A DNA stretch of 49,074 nucleotides from Myxococcaceae bacterium (GCA_016793725.1 JAEUJP010000395.1:1-49074), one strand, 5' to 3'; positions 15,908-25,912 are shown, counted from the first letter of the stretch. Numbers and translations: made by a program. Notes: a model not told the origin generated them from the sequence alone.

Positions 15908-17641
15908 TCAGTACCAGGCGACTTCGAGCGGAATGCCGAGGGGCTTCAGGTCGCTCTCGATGGCGGCGAGCTGGGTGGGCTGCGGCGCTCCGATGGGGAG
16001 CAGCGGCTCGTCGCGGTGCGGCTTCAGCAGCACGCGCTTCGGCTTCACGTCGTGCAGGGTCGCGAGCTGCTGGGCGAGCGTGGGGCTCCACCAGCGGGCC
16101 TCGAGGTCCAGCGCGCGCGTGTAGTGGTTGGTGTTGACCTTCACCGCGTCGAGCTGGCTCGACTGGAGCACGCGCAGCACGGGGCCGAGCTCGGCCGCAG
16201 CGAGGTTCGAGAGCTCGACCTGGCGCAGCGTCGGCACGGCCGCGAGCAGCGCAGCGAGCTCGGCGCCCGTCATCGAGCCGGTGCCGAACCGCAAGAGCCC
16301 CGAGCCCGCGAGCAGGTCGAGCGCCGGCAGCGGGTCGGCGTGCAGCGCCTGCAGGCCCTTCGGCAGGGGCCCTTTGAGCTCGTAGACGAACAGCTCCTCG
16401 AGCGGTGGCAGGTCGGTCGCCCTGACGGTGTGAATGAGGCGCAGCCTCTTCAACTTCGTGAACGGCGCGAACCACCCCGCGGGCAGCGTGTCGGTCGGGC
16501 CGCGCGCCATCGACAGCGTGAGGCGCTCGAGAGACGCGAGGCGGGCGACCTGCTCGGGGGCCGGCATGAAGGCGAGCTCGGCGGCGCGCCACTTCGCGAC
16601 GTGCTCCCCGGCGAGCTCGAGCACGGCCTCGTCGATCTGGCCCACGTCGGTGAGCGACGTCGCCGACTCGAAGAGCGCCTTCGCGTGCTTCTTGGGCACC
16701 GCGCGCAGGCCGGTGACCGCGGTCACGGTCGCCCAGGCGGGGTGGGTGGCGATCGAGCCGAGGCCGCGCGCGCTCAGCTGAACCCACGAGGGGAAGCCGC
16801 GGCGAACGTGGCAATCGCCGCCTTGAGAGACCGGCGACGTCCACTCGGCGAAACGTCTGCTGTTCGCGAGCAGCTCGTACTCGCGGGCGCGGGTCTCGTT
16901 CGTCGCGTTGCCGCGCGCGCGCGCGACCTGCAGCGTGATGAGCTCGCCGCGCACGTCGCCGCGCTGCTGCAGCACGTCGGCGAACACGAGCCGGGGCCCG
17001 TCGTCGTCGGGGGCCGCCCAGATCGTCTCGAGCAGCGCCTGGTCGCTCTTCATGGTGCCCTGCTTCACGGCGGTCGTGTTCTTGGCGGCGGCGAGCTGCG
17101 CGGGGAACTGCGCCTCGAGCTCGGCGACGCGCACGACCTCGTCTCTGGTGAGCTCGGGCTCGACGATCTTCATTTCGGCGGCGATGCGGCGGAGCAGCGC
17201 GCCGACGTCGTCGCCCATGGCGCCGAGCAAGATGGTCTTGTAGCGGTCGCCGAGCGAGAGCATGCCGTCGCGCGCGCGAACGTCTCTCGAAGCAGCGAGC
17301 TCTCTTGCCGCCGCACGAAAGAACGGAAGCGCGGTTCGGGCGCTCCACTGCGGCTTCTCGAGCAGGCCGAGCAGCTGGGTGACGCTGCGGGGGTCGTTCC
17401 ACCTGGCGAGCACGGGGAGCAGCTCGACGACGTGGGTCGAGGCCATGCCGCGCAGGGCGGCGTAGAGGCGGGGCAGATCGTGGGGATCTTGGCGTTGCTC
17501 GAGCGCGTGCCAGGCCTCGCGGTCGCTCTTCTTCTTGCCGGCGCCGACGAGGGGGCGGTCGTGGTCGGTGCACCAGTCAGCGAGGGCGGCCCAGCGCGGG
17601 TGGCGCGTCTTGCGCCACGCCCTCACGCACTCGATCAGCAA
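15908..17641 (-). CDS. TIGR02996-domain protein, Leu-rich C-terminus
   Basis: A 577-aa soluble protein. Residues near 203-240 (LLETIWAAPDDDGPRLVFAD then VLQQRGDVRGELITLQ) are the TIGR02996 domain, found many times in myxobacteria and planctomycetes, usually with repeat domains. The N-terminal 150 residues look HEAT-like helical; the C-terminal half has degenerate leucine-rich-type repeats (LASLERLTLSMARG, FTKLKRLRLIHT, TLRQVELSNLAAAEL). No enzymatic motif is visible; a protein-binding role is likely by family. Start is uncertain: TTG 17641 lacks a clear ribosome-binding site, and a GTG five codons in is possible. It lies 7 bp after the hydratase gene. Confidence 0.75.
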   Translation of the reverse strand: MLIECVRAWRKTRHPRWAALADWCTDHDRPLVGAGKKKSDREAWHALEQRQDPHDLPRLYAALRGMASTHVVELLPVLARWNDPRSVTQLLGLLEKPQWSARTALPFFRAAARELAASRDVRARDGMLSLGDRYKTILLGAMGDDVGALLRRIAAEMKIVEPELTRDEVVRVAELEAQFPAQLAAAKNTTAVKQGTMKSDQALLETIWAAPDDDGPRLVFADVLQQRGDVRGELITLQVARARGNATNETRAREYELLANSRRFAEWTSPVSQGGDCHVRRGFPSWVQLSARGLGSIATHPAWATVTAVTGLRAVPKKHAKALFESATSLTDVGQIDEAVLELAGEHVAKWRAAELAFMPAPEQVARLASLERLTLSMARGPTDTLPAGWFAPFTKLKRLRLIHTVRATDLPPLEELFVYELKGPLPKGLQALHADPLPALDLLAGSGLLRFGTGSMTGAELAALLAAVPTLRQVELSNLAAAELGPVLRVLQSSQLDAVKVNTNHYTRALDLEARWWSPTLAQQLATLHDVKPKRVLLKPHRDEPLLPIGAPQPTQLAAIESDLKPLGIPLEVAWY

Positions 17642-17648
17642 GGGAGGC

Positions 17649-18401
17649 TCAGCGCTTCGACTTCTTCTCGAGGAACGCCGTCATTCTCTGCCTCTTATCG
17701 GTCGAGTCGAACAGCAGCGCCTGACCGAGCCGCTCGACGGCGACGGTCGACTCACCACGCGCGAGCGTGTTCAGCGACACCTTCGCGACCTGTACGGCGA
17801 GCGGGGCGTTCGCGGCGATCTGCGCGGCAAGCTCGAACGCGGTCTTCAGCGCGTCGGCCTCGACGAACCGCTCGAACAGGCCCCACGAGGCGGCCTCGGC
17901 GGCGTCGACGATGCGACCGGTGAAGACGAGATCTTTCGCGCGGCCGAGCCCGATCACCCTGGGCAGCCGGTGCGTGCCGCCCGCGGCCGGGTAGATGCCG
18001 AGCGTCACTTCGGGCAGGCCGATCTTGGCGGTCTTCGAGGCCACGCGCAGATCACACGCGAGCGCGAGCTCGAGGCCGCCGCCGAGCGCATAGCCATCGA
18101 GCGCGGCGATCGTCGGCCGGGGGAAGTCTTCGAGCTTCTGAAACAGCGTCTGGTTGACGCCGTAGAACGCCTCTTTGTGCGTGCGCTCGCGCAGCTCGGC
18201 GATGTCGGCGCCGCCCGCGAACGCCTTGCCGCCGGCGCCGCTCAGCACGACGGCCTTCACGTCGTCGCGCCTCGCCCAGTCGTCGAGCAGCATGTGCAAC
18301 GCCGAGATCATCTCGACGTTGATGGCGTTGCGCACCTCGGGCCGGTTGAGCTCGAGGTGCCCTACCCCGTCGGGGCGAACCGTCGCGTTGACCGCGGCCA
18401 T
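17649..18401 (-). CDS. enoyl-CoA hydratase/isomerase family protein
   Basis: A 250-aa crotonase-fold enzyme. Oxyanion-hole segments AFAGGADIAEL near 62 and ALGGGLELALACDLR near 105, then LPEVTLGIYPAAGGTHRLPR with the Glu at the position used for hydration in EchA-type enzymes. It adds water to, or shifts the double bond of, enoyl-CoAs. The ATG at 18401 is set by the N-terminus and overlaps the upstream stop as TGATG, so translation is coupled to the lipoprotein gene, an odd partner. Exact substrate cannot be told. Confidence 0.9.
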   Translation of the reverse strand: MAAVNATVRPDGVGHLELNRPEVRNAINVEMISALHMLLDDWARRDDVKAVVLSGAGGKAFAGGADIAELRERTHKEAFYGVNQTLFQKLEDFPRPTIAALDGYALGGGLELALACDLRVASKTAKIGLPEVTLGIYPAAGGTHRLPRVIGLGRAKDLVFTGRIVDAAEAASWGLFERFVEADALKTAFELAAQIAANAPLAVQVAKVSLNTLARGESTVAVERLGQALLFDSTDKRQRMTAFLEKKSKR

Positions 18402-19618
18402 CAGGGCGTGACGACGGCGCCCGCCAGGTCTTCGCAATTCTGCGGGTAGATTACGAACGTGTAGTTCGCTCCCAGGCCCTGGATGCTGCCGGCGTCGCGG
18501 GCGCGGAAGTCGCAGGTCACACCTGCGTCGTAGCAGTACGTCTGAGACCAGGTGTCCCAAACGCCGCGAACACCGTTCGGGAAGCTCACCATGCGACCAC
18601 CGTCGGCAGCCATACGGCGATAGTCGCAACCCGCGCCACCGTCAGACGGCGTACCGTCGGTGAGGTTGTTGCGCACGAGAACTCCCGCGGGAATGTTCGT
18701 ACCCGAGAGTTCGTAGCCGTAATACGTGCCCTCAGGCACGTCGTAGTGCCGGCGCATCTCGACGGGAAACGCGTTGCTCAGCGTGAGCGGGCCGGGAATG
18801 TGAACGCGCGCACCCGCGATCGGCTGCGAGAACTTCTGATCGGCGACCGTGAAGCCCTTGGGCTTGCCGCCGTCGGGGTTCTGGCCGAACGGGTTCGGTG
18901 CCGTGACGTCGGGAACAACGACGCCCGCGTCGACCACCACGATCTGGAGCGGAGTCGCACCGTTGCAGGACTCGGTGAGCTGGTATCGGTAGGCCTCGGC
19001 GCCACCATTGATGCCCGAGTTCGGGAACTGCGACGCGAGGTAGCCGTCCATGTTCACCAGGTCGCCCACGCGGAGGAACGTGTTGTTCGTGCCGTTCACC
19101 GTGTCCGTGTAGTCCTTGAAAATGTAGAGGCCGTCACGCGGGCTCGCCGGGTCCACCACCCAAAAGTTCTGACGTGCGTTGCCCGTGGGCGGGTTCGTCT
19201 GCGTGCTCGAGCTCTGCACCGCGACGACGACCACCCCGCGCAGCTGCACAATCGTGCTGCAGAAGCCCGCGCCCTTCGCCGTGAAGATCTGGCTCGAGCC
19301 GCTGCCCGTGCCGCCGCCCGTCGCGCCGCTGCCACCGCCCTGCGCGCTGCTGCCGCCACCCTGCGCGCTGCTGCCGCCACCCTGTGCGCTGCTGCCGCCG
19401 CCCTGCGCGCTCGTGCCGCCGCCCTGCGCGCTCGTGCCACCGCCCGCGCTCGTGTTGCCCGCAGTGCCGCTGCCGCCGCCCGCGCTGGTGTTGCCCGCAG
19501 TGCCGCTGCCGCCGCCCGTGGGGCCCGGGTTCTCGCGACCGCTGCATGAAACGAAGCTGGAGGCGAAGAGAGCGATCGAGGCTGCGGCGACGAGCGAAAT
19601 TCGGGCTGACATGTTCAT
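18401..19618 (-). CDS. lipoprotein with Gly/Ser/Gln repeat linker
   Basis: A 405-aa protein. Signal peptide SLVAAASIALFASSFVSC has a lipobox with Cys near 25. Residues 30-110 are low-complexity: two 12-residue GGGSGTAGNTSA units then seven GGGT/SSAQ-type 7-residue units. The remaining 290 residues form a probable beta-rich extracellular domain (LRGVVVVAVQ..., QNFWVVDPASPRDGLYIFKD, GDLVNMDGYLASQFP) that resembles the OB-fold-like domains of myxobacterial surface lipoproteins; I do not recognise a function. Six cysteines suggest disulfides. Start ATG 19618 (or 19612) is 33 bp from the divergent oxidoreductase start, so promoters must overlap the genes. Confidence 0.7.
   Translation of the reverse strand: MNMSARISLVAAASIALFASSFVSCSGRENPGPTGGGSGTAGNTSAGGGSGTAGNTSAGGGTSAQGGGTSAQGGGSSAQGGGSSAQGGGSSAQGGGSGATGGGTGSGSSQIFTAKGAGFCSTIVQLRGVVVVAVQSSSTQTNPPTGNARQNFWVVDPASPRDGLYIFKDYTDTVNGTNNTFLRVGDLVNMDGYLASQFPNSGINGGAEAYRYQLTESCNGATPLQIVVVDAGVVVPDVTAPNPFGQNPDGGKPKGFTVADQKFSQPIAGARVHIPGPLTLSNAFPVEMRRHYDVPEGTYYGYELSGTNIPAGVLVRNNLTDGTPSDGGAGCDYRRMAADGGRMVSFPNGVRGVWDTWSQTYCYDAGVTCDFRARDAGSIQGLGANYTFVIYPQNCEDLAGAVVTP
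19318..19528 (-). repeat. 21-bp and 36-bp tandem repeats in lipoprotein linker
   Basis: About seven 21-bp units (consensus on the plus strand CTGCGCGCTGCTGCCGCCAC plus one base) followed by two 36-bp units, all in frame with the lipoprotein. Units differ by single substitutions, so the array is recently expanded. Copy-number change would alter linker length without breaking the frame. Confidence 0.75.
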
Positions 19619-19651
19619 GACGCGCGGCTTATAGGCCCGACCGAGCATCAA

Positions 19652-20680
19652 ATGAAAGCGATCGCATTCACGAAGCACGGCGGCCCTGAAGTGTTGCAGC
19701 TCTGTGACCTCGCCGTGCCGCAACCGAAGGCGAAAGAGGTGCGCGTTCGGGTCAAAGCCGTCGCGCTCAACCACCTCGACGTCTGGGTGCGCATCGGCTG
19801 GCCGGGCCTCAAGCTGCAGCTCCCGCACGTGCTCGGCAGCGACATCGCCGGCGTCGTCGATGCCGTCGGCGCCGAGGTCACCGACGTCAAAGAAGGCACC
19901 GAGGTGCTGGTGAACCCGGGCCTCTCGTGCGGCGCGTGCGACCGCTGCCTGCGCGGCGACGACAACGTCTGCCGCCAGTACGTCATCATCGGCGAGCACG
20001 TGACCGGCGGTTACGCCGAGCACCTGTGCGTGCCCCGGCAGAACATCTTGCCGAAGCCGAAGTCGCTCGGTTTCGAAGAGGCCGCGTGCCTGCCCCTCAC
20101 GTTTCTCACCGCGTGGACCATGCTGGTGCGCCGCGCCCAGCTGCAGGCCGGCGAGACCGTGCTCGTTCAGGCCGCCGGCAGCGGCGTCGGCTCGGCCGCG
20201 GTGCAGATCGCGAAGCTGCTCGGCGCGAAGGTCATCGCCACCGCGTCGGCCGACGCGAAGCTCGAGCGCGCGAAGGCGCTCGGCGCCGACCACGTCATCA
20301 ACTACGCGACACACGACTTTCTCGCCGAGGTGAAGCGCATCACCGAGCGCAGGCTCGTCGACGTGGTGTTCGAGCACGTCGGCGCCTCGACGTTCGAGAA
20401 GAGCATCGCGTGCCTGCCGTACGGTGGCCGCCTCGTCACCTGCGGAGCAACCGCCGGCAGCGAGGTGAAGCTCGACCTGAAGGTGTTGTTCTACAAGCGC
20501 CTCTCGCTGCTCGGCTCGACGATGGGCAGCAAGGGCGACCTGTTTCGAATTCTGCAGCTCGTCGACGAAGGGAAACTGAAGCCCGTGATGGATCGCACGT
20601 TGCCCCTCGAAAGAGCCGCCGAAGGTCACGCCCTGCTCGAAGACCGCAAGACGTTCGGCAACGTGGTGCTCACGCCATGA
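19652..20680 (+). CDS. zinc-type MDR alcohol dehydrogenase/quinone oxidoreductase
   Basis: A 342-aa NAD(P)H-dependent medium-chain reductase. N-terminal GroES-like domain with [12 protein letters not shown], structural-zinc cysteines [15 protein letters not shown] near 93-107, and the Rossmann segment [22 protein letters not shown]. The catalytic-zinc cysteine of classical alcohol dehydrogenases is replaced by the NHLD region, so it is nearer to quinone/enone reductases that keep the structural zinc. It heads a coupled set with the thiolase (ATGA overlap) and a hydratase, suggesting action on an acyl-CoA or ketone intermediate. Confidence 0.87.
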   Translation: MKAIAFTKHGGPEVLQLCDLAVPQPKAKEVRVRVKAVALNHLDVWVRIGWPGLKLQLPHVLGSDIAGVVDAVGAEVTDVKEGTEVLVNPGLSCGACDRCLRGDDNVCRQYVIIGEHVTGGYAEHLCVPRQNILPKPKSLGFEEAACLPLTFLTAWTMLVRRAQLQAGETVLVQAAGSGVGSAAVQIAKLLGAKVIATASADAKLERAKALGADHVINYATHDFLAEVKRITERRLVDVVFEHVGASTFEKSIACLPYGGRLVTCGATAGSEVKLDLKVLFYKRLSLLGSTMGSKGDLFRILQLVDEGKLKPVMDRTLPLERAAEGHALLEDRKTFGNVVLTP

Positions 20681-21879
20681 GCGCGCCCGTCTACATCGCC
20701 GACGCCGTTCGCACGCCGATCGGCAGGTTCAAGGGCGCCCTGAGCGCCGTGCGCCCCGACGATCTCGCGGCCATCGCCATCAAGGCGCTGCTCGCGCGCA
20801 CCGGGGTCGAGGGCGCGAAGATCGAAGAGGCGTTCTTCGGCTGCGCGAACCAGGCCGGCGAAGACAACCGCAACGTCGCCCGCATGGCCGTGCTGCTCGC
20901 GGGCCTGCCCGACGCGGTGCCCGCCGCGACCGTCAATCGCCTCTGCGGCTCGGGCCTCGAGGCCATCGTGCAGGCCGCGCGCATGGTGCAGCTCGGCGAG
21001 GCCGACGTCGTGCTCGCCGGCGGCGTCGAGTCGATGACCCGCGCCCCGTGGAGCGTCCCCAAGCCGCCCGACGGCTTCCCCACCGGCAAGTGGGAGATGT
21101 TCGACACCTCGCTCGGCTGGCGCTACCCGAACCCGAAGCTGGCCGCGTTGTTCCCGCTCGAGCAGATGGGCGAGACGGCCGAAAACGTGGCCGAGCAGTG
21201 GAAGGTGTCTCGCGCCGATCAAGACGCGTTCGCGCTCGAGTCGCACCAGAAGGCCGTCGCCGCCCAGAAGGCGGGCGCGTTCGCCGCCGAGCTCGTGCCC
21301 GTCGAGATCGCGGCCAAGAAGGGCCCGGCCACCGTCGTGTCGGCCGACGAAGGCCCGCGCGCCGACTCGACGCTCGAGAAGCTCAGCGGCCTCAGGCCCG
21401 CGTTTCGCGAGGGCGGCACCGTCACCGCCGGCAACTCGTCGACGCTGAACGACGGCGCCGCCGCCGTGCTGGTGATGAGCGAGAAGGCCGTGAACGCCTG
21501 GGGCAAGAAGCCGCTCGGCCGCTACGTCTCGAGCGGCACCGCCGGCGTCGACGCGCGCGTGATGGGCGTCGGGCCGGTGCCCGCATCGAAGAAGGCGCTC
21601 TTCAAGGCCGGCTGGCAGGCGAGCGATCTCGATCTCATCGAGCTGAACGAGGCGTTCGCCGCGCAGTCGCTCGCGTGCGTGCGTGACCTCGAGCTCGACC
21701 CGAAGCGCGTGAACGTCAACGGCGGGGCGATCGCGCTCGGCCACCCGCTCGGCATGAGCGGCGCGCGCATCGTCGCCACCCTGCTGCACGCCATGCGCGC
21801 GCGCGCGGCGAAGAAGGGCCTCGCCACGATGTGCATCGGCGTCGGCCAGGGCATCGCAGCAACCTTCGAGGGAACCTGA
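20677..21879 (+). CDS. acetyl-CoA acyltransferase, PcaF/PaaJ-like thiolase
   Basis: A 400-aa thiolase. Nucleophile C90 in [11 protein letters not shown], His in [16 protein letters not shown], and the second Cys in [11 protein letters not shown]. The CIGVGQG form (rather than CxGGGxG) and [18 protein letters not shown] are hallmarks of the 3-oxoadipyl-CoA thiolase branch (PcaF/PaaJ), which cleaves 3-oxoadipyl-CoA to succinyl-CoA and acetyl-CoA in aromatic-acid degradation. No other pca or paa gene is seen, so the substrate may be another 3-oxoacyl-CoA. Start ATG 20677 overlaps the upstream stop (ATGA). Confidence 0.9.
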   Translation: MSAPVYIADAVRTPIGRFKGALSAVRPDDLAAIAIKALLARTGVEGAKIEEAFFGCANQAGEDNRNVARMAVLLAGLPDAVPAATVNRLCGSGLEAIVQAARMVQLGEADVVLAGGVESMTRAPWSVPKPPDGFPTGKWEMFDTSLGWRYPNPKLAALFPLEQMGETAENVAEQWKVSRADQDAFALESHQKAVAAQKAGAFAAELVPVEIAAKKGPATVVSADEGPRADSTLEKLSGLRPAFREGGTVTAGNSSTLNDGAAAVLVMSEKAVNAWGKKPLGRYVSSGTAGVDARVMGVGPVPASKKALFKAGWQASDLDLIELNEAFAAQSLACVRDLELDPKRVNVNGGAIALGHPLGMSGARIVATLLHAMRARAAKKGLATMCIGVGQGIAATFEGT

Positions 21880-21881
21880 AC

Positions 21882-22661
21882 ATGATCGACTACTCGGCCA
21901 AAGACGGCGTCGCGTTGCTCACGCTGAATGATCCCCCCGCGAACACGTACAGCTACGAGATGATGCTCGAGCTCGACGCAGCCATTCTGAAAGCCCGAAT
22001 GGACGAGCAGGTTCACGTCATCATGCTCACGGGCGCCGGCCCGAAGTTCTTCTGCGCGGGCGCGAACATCGGCATGCTCCAGAAGGTCACGCCGACCTAC
22101 AAGTACTGGTTCTGCATGCACGCGAACGAGACGTTGAACCGTCTCGAGCAGACCTCGAAGCTCGTCATCGCGGCGATCAACGGCCACTGCGTCGGCGGCG
22201 GCCTCGAGGTCGCGCTCGCGTGCGATCTGCGCTTCGCCGCGAAGGGCGAATACAAGCTCGGCCTGCCCGAGGTCGCGCTCGGCGTGCTGCCCGGCACCGG
22301 CGGCACCCAGCGCCTCGCTCGCGTGCTCGGCCGCACCAAGGCCATCGAGCTGATGGTCGAGGGCCGCACCATGACGCCCGCCGAAGCTCACGGGCTCGGC
22401 CTCGTCACGAAGGTGGCGACCGGCGCCGGCGCGTTCATGGAAGAGGCGCTCGCCTACGCGAAAGAGTTCGTGCCCCCGAAGCGCGCCTCACTCTCGGTCG
22501 GCCACATCAAGCGCGCCGTGCTCTCGGGCCTCGAGTCGGGCTTCACCGAGGGCCTCGCGCTCGAGCGCGAGCTGCAGCAGCGCCTGTTCACGAGCGAAGA
22601 CGCCGCCGAGGGCATTCGCGCCTACAACGAAAAACGCCAGCCACAGTTCAAGGGGAAGTGA
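21882..22661 (+). CDS. enoyl-CoA hydratase/isomerase family protein
   Basis: A 259-aa crotonase-family protein, paralogous to that at 17649. Segments [12 protein letters not shown] near 51, [15 protein letters not shown] near 101, and [20 protein letters not shown] carry the oxyanion hole and the catalytic Glu. ATG 21882 is 2 bp after the thiolase stop and gives the family N-terminus. Third gene of the MDR-thiolase-hydratase unit; it would provide the hydration step before dehydrogenation and thiolysis. The dehydrogenase could be the gene at 15000. Confidence 0.9.
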   Translation: MIDYSAKDGVALLTLNDPPANTYSYEMMLELDAAILKARMDEQVHVIMLTGAGPKFFCAGANIGMLQKVTPTYKYWFCMHANETLNRLEQTSKLVIAAINGHCVGGGLEVALACDLRFAAKGEYKLGLPEVALGVLPGTGGTQRLARVLGRTKAIELMVEGRTMTPAEAHGLGLVTKVATGAGAFMEEALAYAKEFVPPKRASLSVGHIKRAVLSGLESGFTEGLALERELQQRLFTSEDAAEGIRAYNEKRQPQFKGK

Positions 22662-22667
22662 GACGTG

Positions 22668-23306
22668 ATGTTCGAGTTGATTCTGGTCGCCGCGGCCGCA
22701 GCAGCCCCTGACCACGTCGAGATCGTGCGCAAGCACGCGCCGAAGCAGAGGTACGCGCTCGAGTACAAGAACGACGACCAGCAGCTGAAGCTGTCGAAGA
22801 CGTTCAAGGGCACCGCGCTCGTGAAGGCGGTCGAGGGCAAGAAGACGACGTTCGACGTCACGCTCGACTCGCTCGAGTGGGTCTCGAACGGCAAAGACAA
22901 GCGCACCGCGAGCGGCGTGAAGCTGAAGGTCGAAGTGAACGACGGCGCCGCGAGCGCCGAGGTGGTGGCTCCGGGCTCGCTCGGCGACGACGCCGAGTTC
23001 GAGCTCACCTCGTTCGAGCAGATGATGGGCGACATCTGTGTGCCCCCGAAGGGCCCGTACTACCCGAAGCAGCCGCTCGTCGAAGGCTCGACCCAGTGGG
23101 AGCTGCTCTCGCACGACACCGAGAAGAAGATCGTGCGGCTGAAGAGCACGCCCGCCGTCGACAAGCCCGACCCGTTCACGTGTGAGGTCAGCATCTCGCT
23201 CGACGACGGGTTCGCGGGCGAGCGCAACAGCTCGATGCGCCTGCAGCTCGGCGGCAAGGGCCTCAACGTCGATCAGAAGCAGTCGTTCAAGGCGAAGAAG
23301 CTCTGA
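22668..23306 (+). CDS. secreted protein of unknown function
   Basis: A 212-aa protein with a short signal peptide (MFELILVAAAAAAPDH). The mature part is lysine-rich beta-strand-like sequence with two cysteines (GDICVPP, DPFTCEV) and no family I can name. ATG 22668 is preferred over GTG 22665. It is 6 bp after the hydratase gene and probably co-transcribed. Its 3' end overlaps the convergent MetE-like gene by 20 bp. Confidence 0.6.
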   Translation: MFELILVAAAAAAPDHVEIVRKHAPKQRYALEYKNDDQQLKLSKTFKGTALVKAVEGKKTTFDVTLDSLEWVSNGKDKRTASGVKLKVEVNDGAASAEVVAPGSLGDDAEFELTSFEQMMGDICVPPKGPYYPKQPLVEGSTQWELLSHDTEKKIVRLKSTPAVDKPDPFTCEVSISLDDGFAGERNSSMRLQLGGKGLNVDQKQSFKAKKL

Positions 23307-24267
23307 GCAGCAGCCGCTGGGCCTCGCGCACCTCGCCGGCGATGCGCTCGGCATCTCGAACCTCGTGCAGCGCGAGGCCGCACGCCGGCGTGAGCATCGT
23401 CTGCGCGAGCAGCGCCTCGAGCGTGAACCCCTTCGGCGCGGTCGCGCGGAGCGATACCTCGACCGAGTCGATCAGCTCGCCGAGCGCATAGCGCGCCGTC
23501 GGGTCGGTCGGCACGATGCCCAGCGCCAGCGTCGAGCCGGCCGAGATGAAGCTCCCGAACGCCTCGGCGTCGTCGAGCAGCGCGTCGAGCGAGAGTCGGG
23601 CGTCGATCGACAGCACGTCGAGCCCGAGGGTGAGCACACGGCCCCAGCTCGTGTTTCGGCAGCAGTGCAGCCCCACGAGGGCGCCCTCGCGCTGCAGCGC
23701 CGAGATCAACGCCTCGAGGTCGCTCGGCGCCGGCACTTCGAGGCCCGGCTCGTCGATGAAGACGATCGGCGTGGCCCCCGCGCGACGCACCGCCTTGGCC
23801 ATCGCGAGCGAGCGGGCAAGGAGCAGGCGGAAGATCTGACGCTCGAGCTCGGCGAAGTCGGTCTTCACGGCCTGGCGCACGGTCGCGGGCCCCGCGAGCT
23901 GCACCTTCGCGAAAGGCAGCTTGCGGCTCTCGACCTCGCGCAAGAAGGGGCGAAAGCTGCGGCACGACGCGACGCCGGGCTCGAAGCTGGTCAGCTCGCC
24001 GGTCGAGAGCGCCGTCTCGAGCTTCAGGGTGAACACGTCGCGCTGGGCGCGCCAGGCCTCGAGGTTCACCGTGCACGCGCCGCCACCGTCGACGACGAGG
24101 CCTGGCAGGCCCTCGAGGGCAGAGGGCACCATGAGCTCGCCGGGGCCGGCGCGCGGCAGCTGGGGCACGAACGGCACGTCGTGCGCGAACGCGAGCCGAA
24201 GGGCAGCGTCGACATCGGTGTGGGGCAGACTTCCGATGCCGGTGGTGGCGCAGTGCGGCAGACGCAT
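23287..24267 (-). CDS. MetE/UROD-superfamily methyltransferase-like protein
   Basis: A 326-aa TIM-barrel protein starting MRLPHCATTGIGSLPHTD, the GxGSxP entry typical of the C-terminal catalytic half of cobalamin-independent methionine synthase and related proteins. Other marks: VFIDEPGLEVP, GLHCCRNTSW (a His-Cys zinc-type site) and LTPACGLALHEV near the end. The N-terminal half of MetE is absent. Possible roles are methyl transfer to homocysteine or another thiol; the donor is unknown. The ATG at 24267 fits the family; the frame upstream overlaps the next gene on the other strand. Confidence 0.7.
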   Translation of the reverse strand: MRLPHCATTGIGSLPHTDVDAALRLAFAHDVPFVPQLPRAGPGELMVPSALEGLPGLVVDGGGACTVNLEAWRAQRDVFTLKLETALSTGELTSFEPGVASCRSFRPFLREVESRKLPFAKVQLAGPATVRQAVKTDFAELERQIFRLLLARSLAMAKAVRRAGATPIVFIDEPGLEVPAPSDLEALISALQREGALVGLHCCRNTSWGRVLTLGLDVLSIDARLSLDALLDDAEAFGSFISAGSTLALGIVPTDPTARYALGELIDSVEVSLRATAPKGFTLEALLAQTMLTPACGLALHEVRDAERIAGEVREAQRLLLRASSP

Positions 24268-24315
24268 GAGAGACGAAGAGCTTACTCCTGACCACAGTGG
24301 GGTAGGCTGCTCTTC

Positions 24316-24870
24316 GTGGGTCTGGTTTGCGTTGCGCTCCTCGCCGTGGCGACCGCTTCTGCCGAAGAGCAGGGAATCGACGTGAAGTCGGCGGTGCCGG
24401 CCCTGCTGAAGGTGTTGACCTACGACGTGAACTTCGACGCGCGCGGGGTGGGCGAGTTCGTGATTCTGGTGGCGGGCGAGCCCGACAAAGAGAAGGCCGA
24501 GCGCCGCCGCGGGCTGATGAAAGAGCTCGAGACGCTGAACGTGAAGATCAAGGCGCGCAGCGTGAGGTTCGTGGCGGCCGAGCTGCGCGACGAGGCGGCG
24601 CTGCAGGGCGAAGTCGACAAGACGCACGCGTCGGCGGTGCTCGCGATGCCGGGCACGAGCCCCGCGGGGGTTACGACCATCTCCGAGGTCTCGCAGGACA
24701 ATCAGATCTACGCGCTGGCGCTCGAGGTCGCGATGGTCGAGCAGGCGCTGCCGCTCGGCGTCACGATGAACGGCACCAGGCCACAGATCGTCATCAACGA
24801 GAAGGCGTCGAAGGGCGTCGGAGCGCGGTTCGAGACGACGGTGCTGAAGCTGGCGCGCGTGATTCAGTAA
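24316..24870 (+). CDS. YfiR-like (DUF4154) periplasmic protein
   Basis: A 184-aa protein with a signal peptide cleaved after ATASA. The pattern AVPALLKVLTYDVNFD..., GEFVILVAGEPDKE, and the C-terminal RPQIVINEKASKGVGARFET followed by LKLARVI match the YfiR/HmsC type, in which periplasmic YfiR represses a diguanylate cyclase. The usual cysteines are missing and no yfiN-like cyclase gene is nearby. GTG 24316 start. The assignment is by pattern only. Confidence 0.6.
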   Translation: MGLVCVALLAVATASAEEQGIDVKSAVPALLKVLTYDVNFDARGVGEFVILVAGEPDKEKAERRRGLMKELETLNVKIKARSVRFVAAELRDEAALQGEVDKTHASAVLAMPGTSPAGVTTISEVSQDNQIYALALEVAMVEQALPLGVTMNGTRPQIVINEKASKGVGARFETTVLKLARVIQ

Positions 24871-24927
24871 GCCCCGTCAATGAACAGTTGCGCAGGGTTC
24901 GCGCGGGTGCTCTATCGTGGGGCAGCC

Positions 24928-25293
24928 ATGTCTCCCCTGACTCCGTACCTCCCGATGGCCGTGGTGCTGGGCCTCGCCGGCGCGCTCGCGGTGCTGATCC
25001 CCGCCCTCACCACGCGGCTCGGCCCGAAGAGCGTCAACGAGATCAAGAGCGCAGCGTTCGAGTGCGGCAGCGACCCGATCGGGTCGGCGCGCCAGCGCTT
25101 CGCGGTGAAGTTCTACGTCGTCGCCCTGCTCTTCATCGTGTTCGACGTCGAGGCGGTGTTCCTCTACCCGTGGGCGGTGAACTTCAAGGCGCTGGGCTGG
25201 TTCGGCTACGGCACGATGGTGATGTTCGCCGCCACCCTCGTCGCGGGCCTCGTCTACATCTGGAAGAAGGGCGCTCTCTCCTGGGAGAGCTAA
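24928..25293 (+). CDS. nuoA: NADH-quinone oxidoreductase subunit A
   Basis: A 121-aa inner-membrane subunit of respiratory complex I with three transmembrane helices. It has the family segments KSAAFECGSDPIGSARQRF and KFYVVALLFIVFDVEAVFLYPW, including the acidic residues of the quinone-chamber loop. ATG 24928 gives the family start. nuoB follows after 9 bp, and no further nuo gene is present in the window. Confidence 0.95.
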   Translation: MSPLTPYLPMAVVLGLAGALAVLIPALTTRLGPKSVNEIKSAAFECGSDPIGSARQRFAVKFYVVALLFIVFDVEAVFLYPWAVNFKALGWFGYGTMVMFAATLVAGLVYIWKKGALSWES

Positions 25294-25302
25294 AGAGCGA
25301 TC

Positions 25303-25871
<569 letters not shown>

Positions 25872-25872
<1 letters not shown>

Positions 25873-25891
25873 CCCGGCTCGCGGGCCGGGT
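25872..25891 (+). terminator. hairpin after nuoB
   Basis: ACCCGGC-TCGCGG-GCCGGGT, a 7-bp stem starting at the last base of the nuoB stop codon. The T-run is weak (CTTG). Probably ends the nuoAB transcript. Confidence 0.5.
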
Positions 25892-25912
25892 CTTGCAGTT
25901 CGCCGGTGCGCG

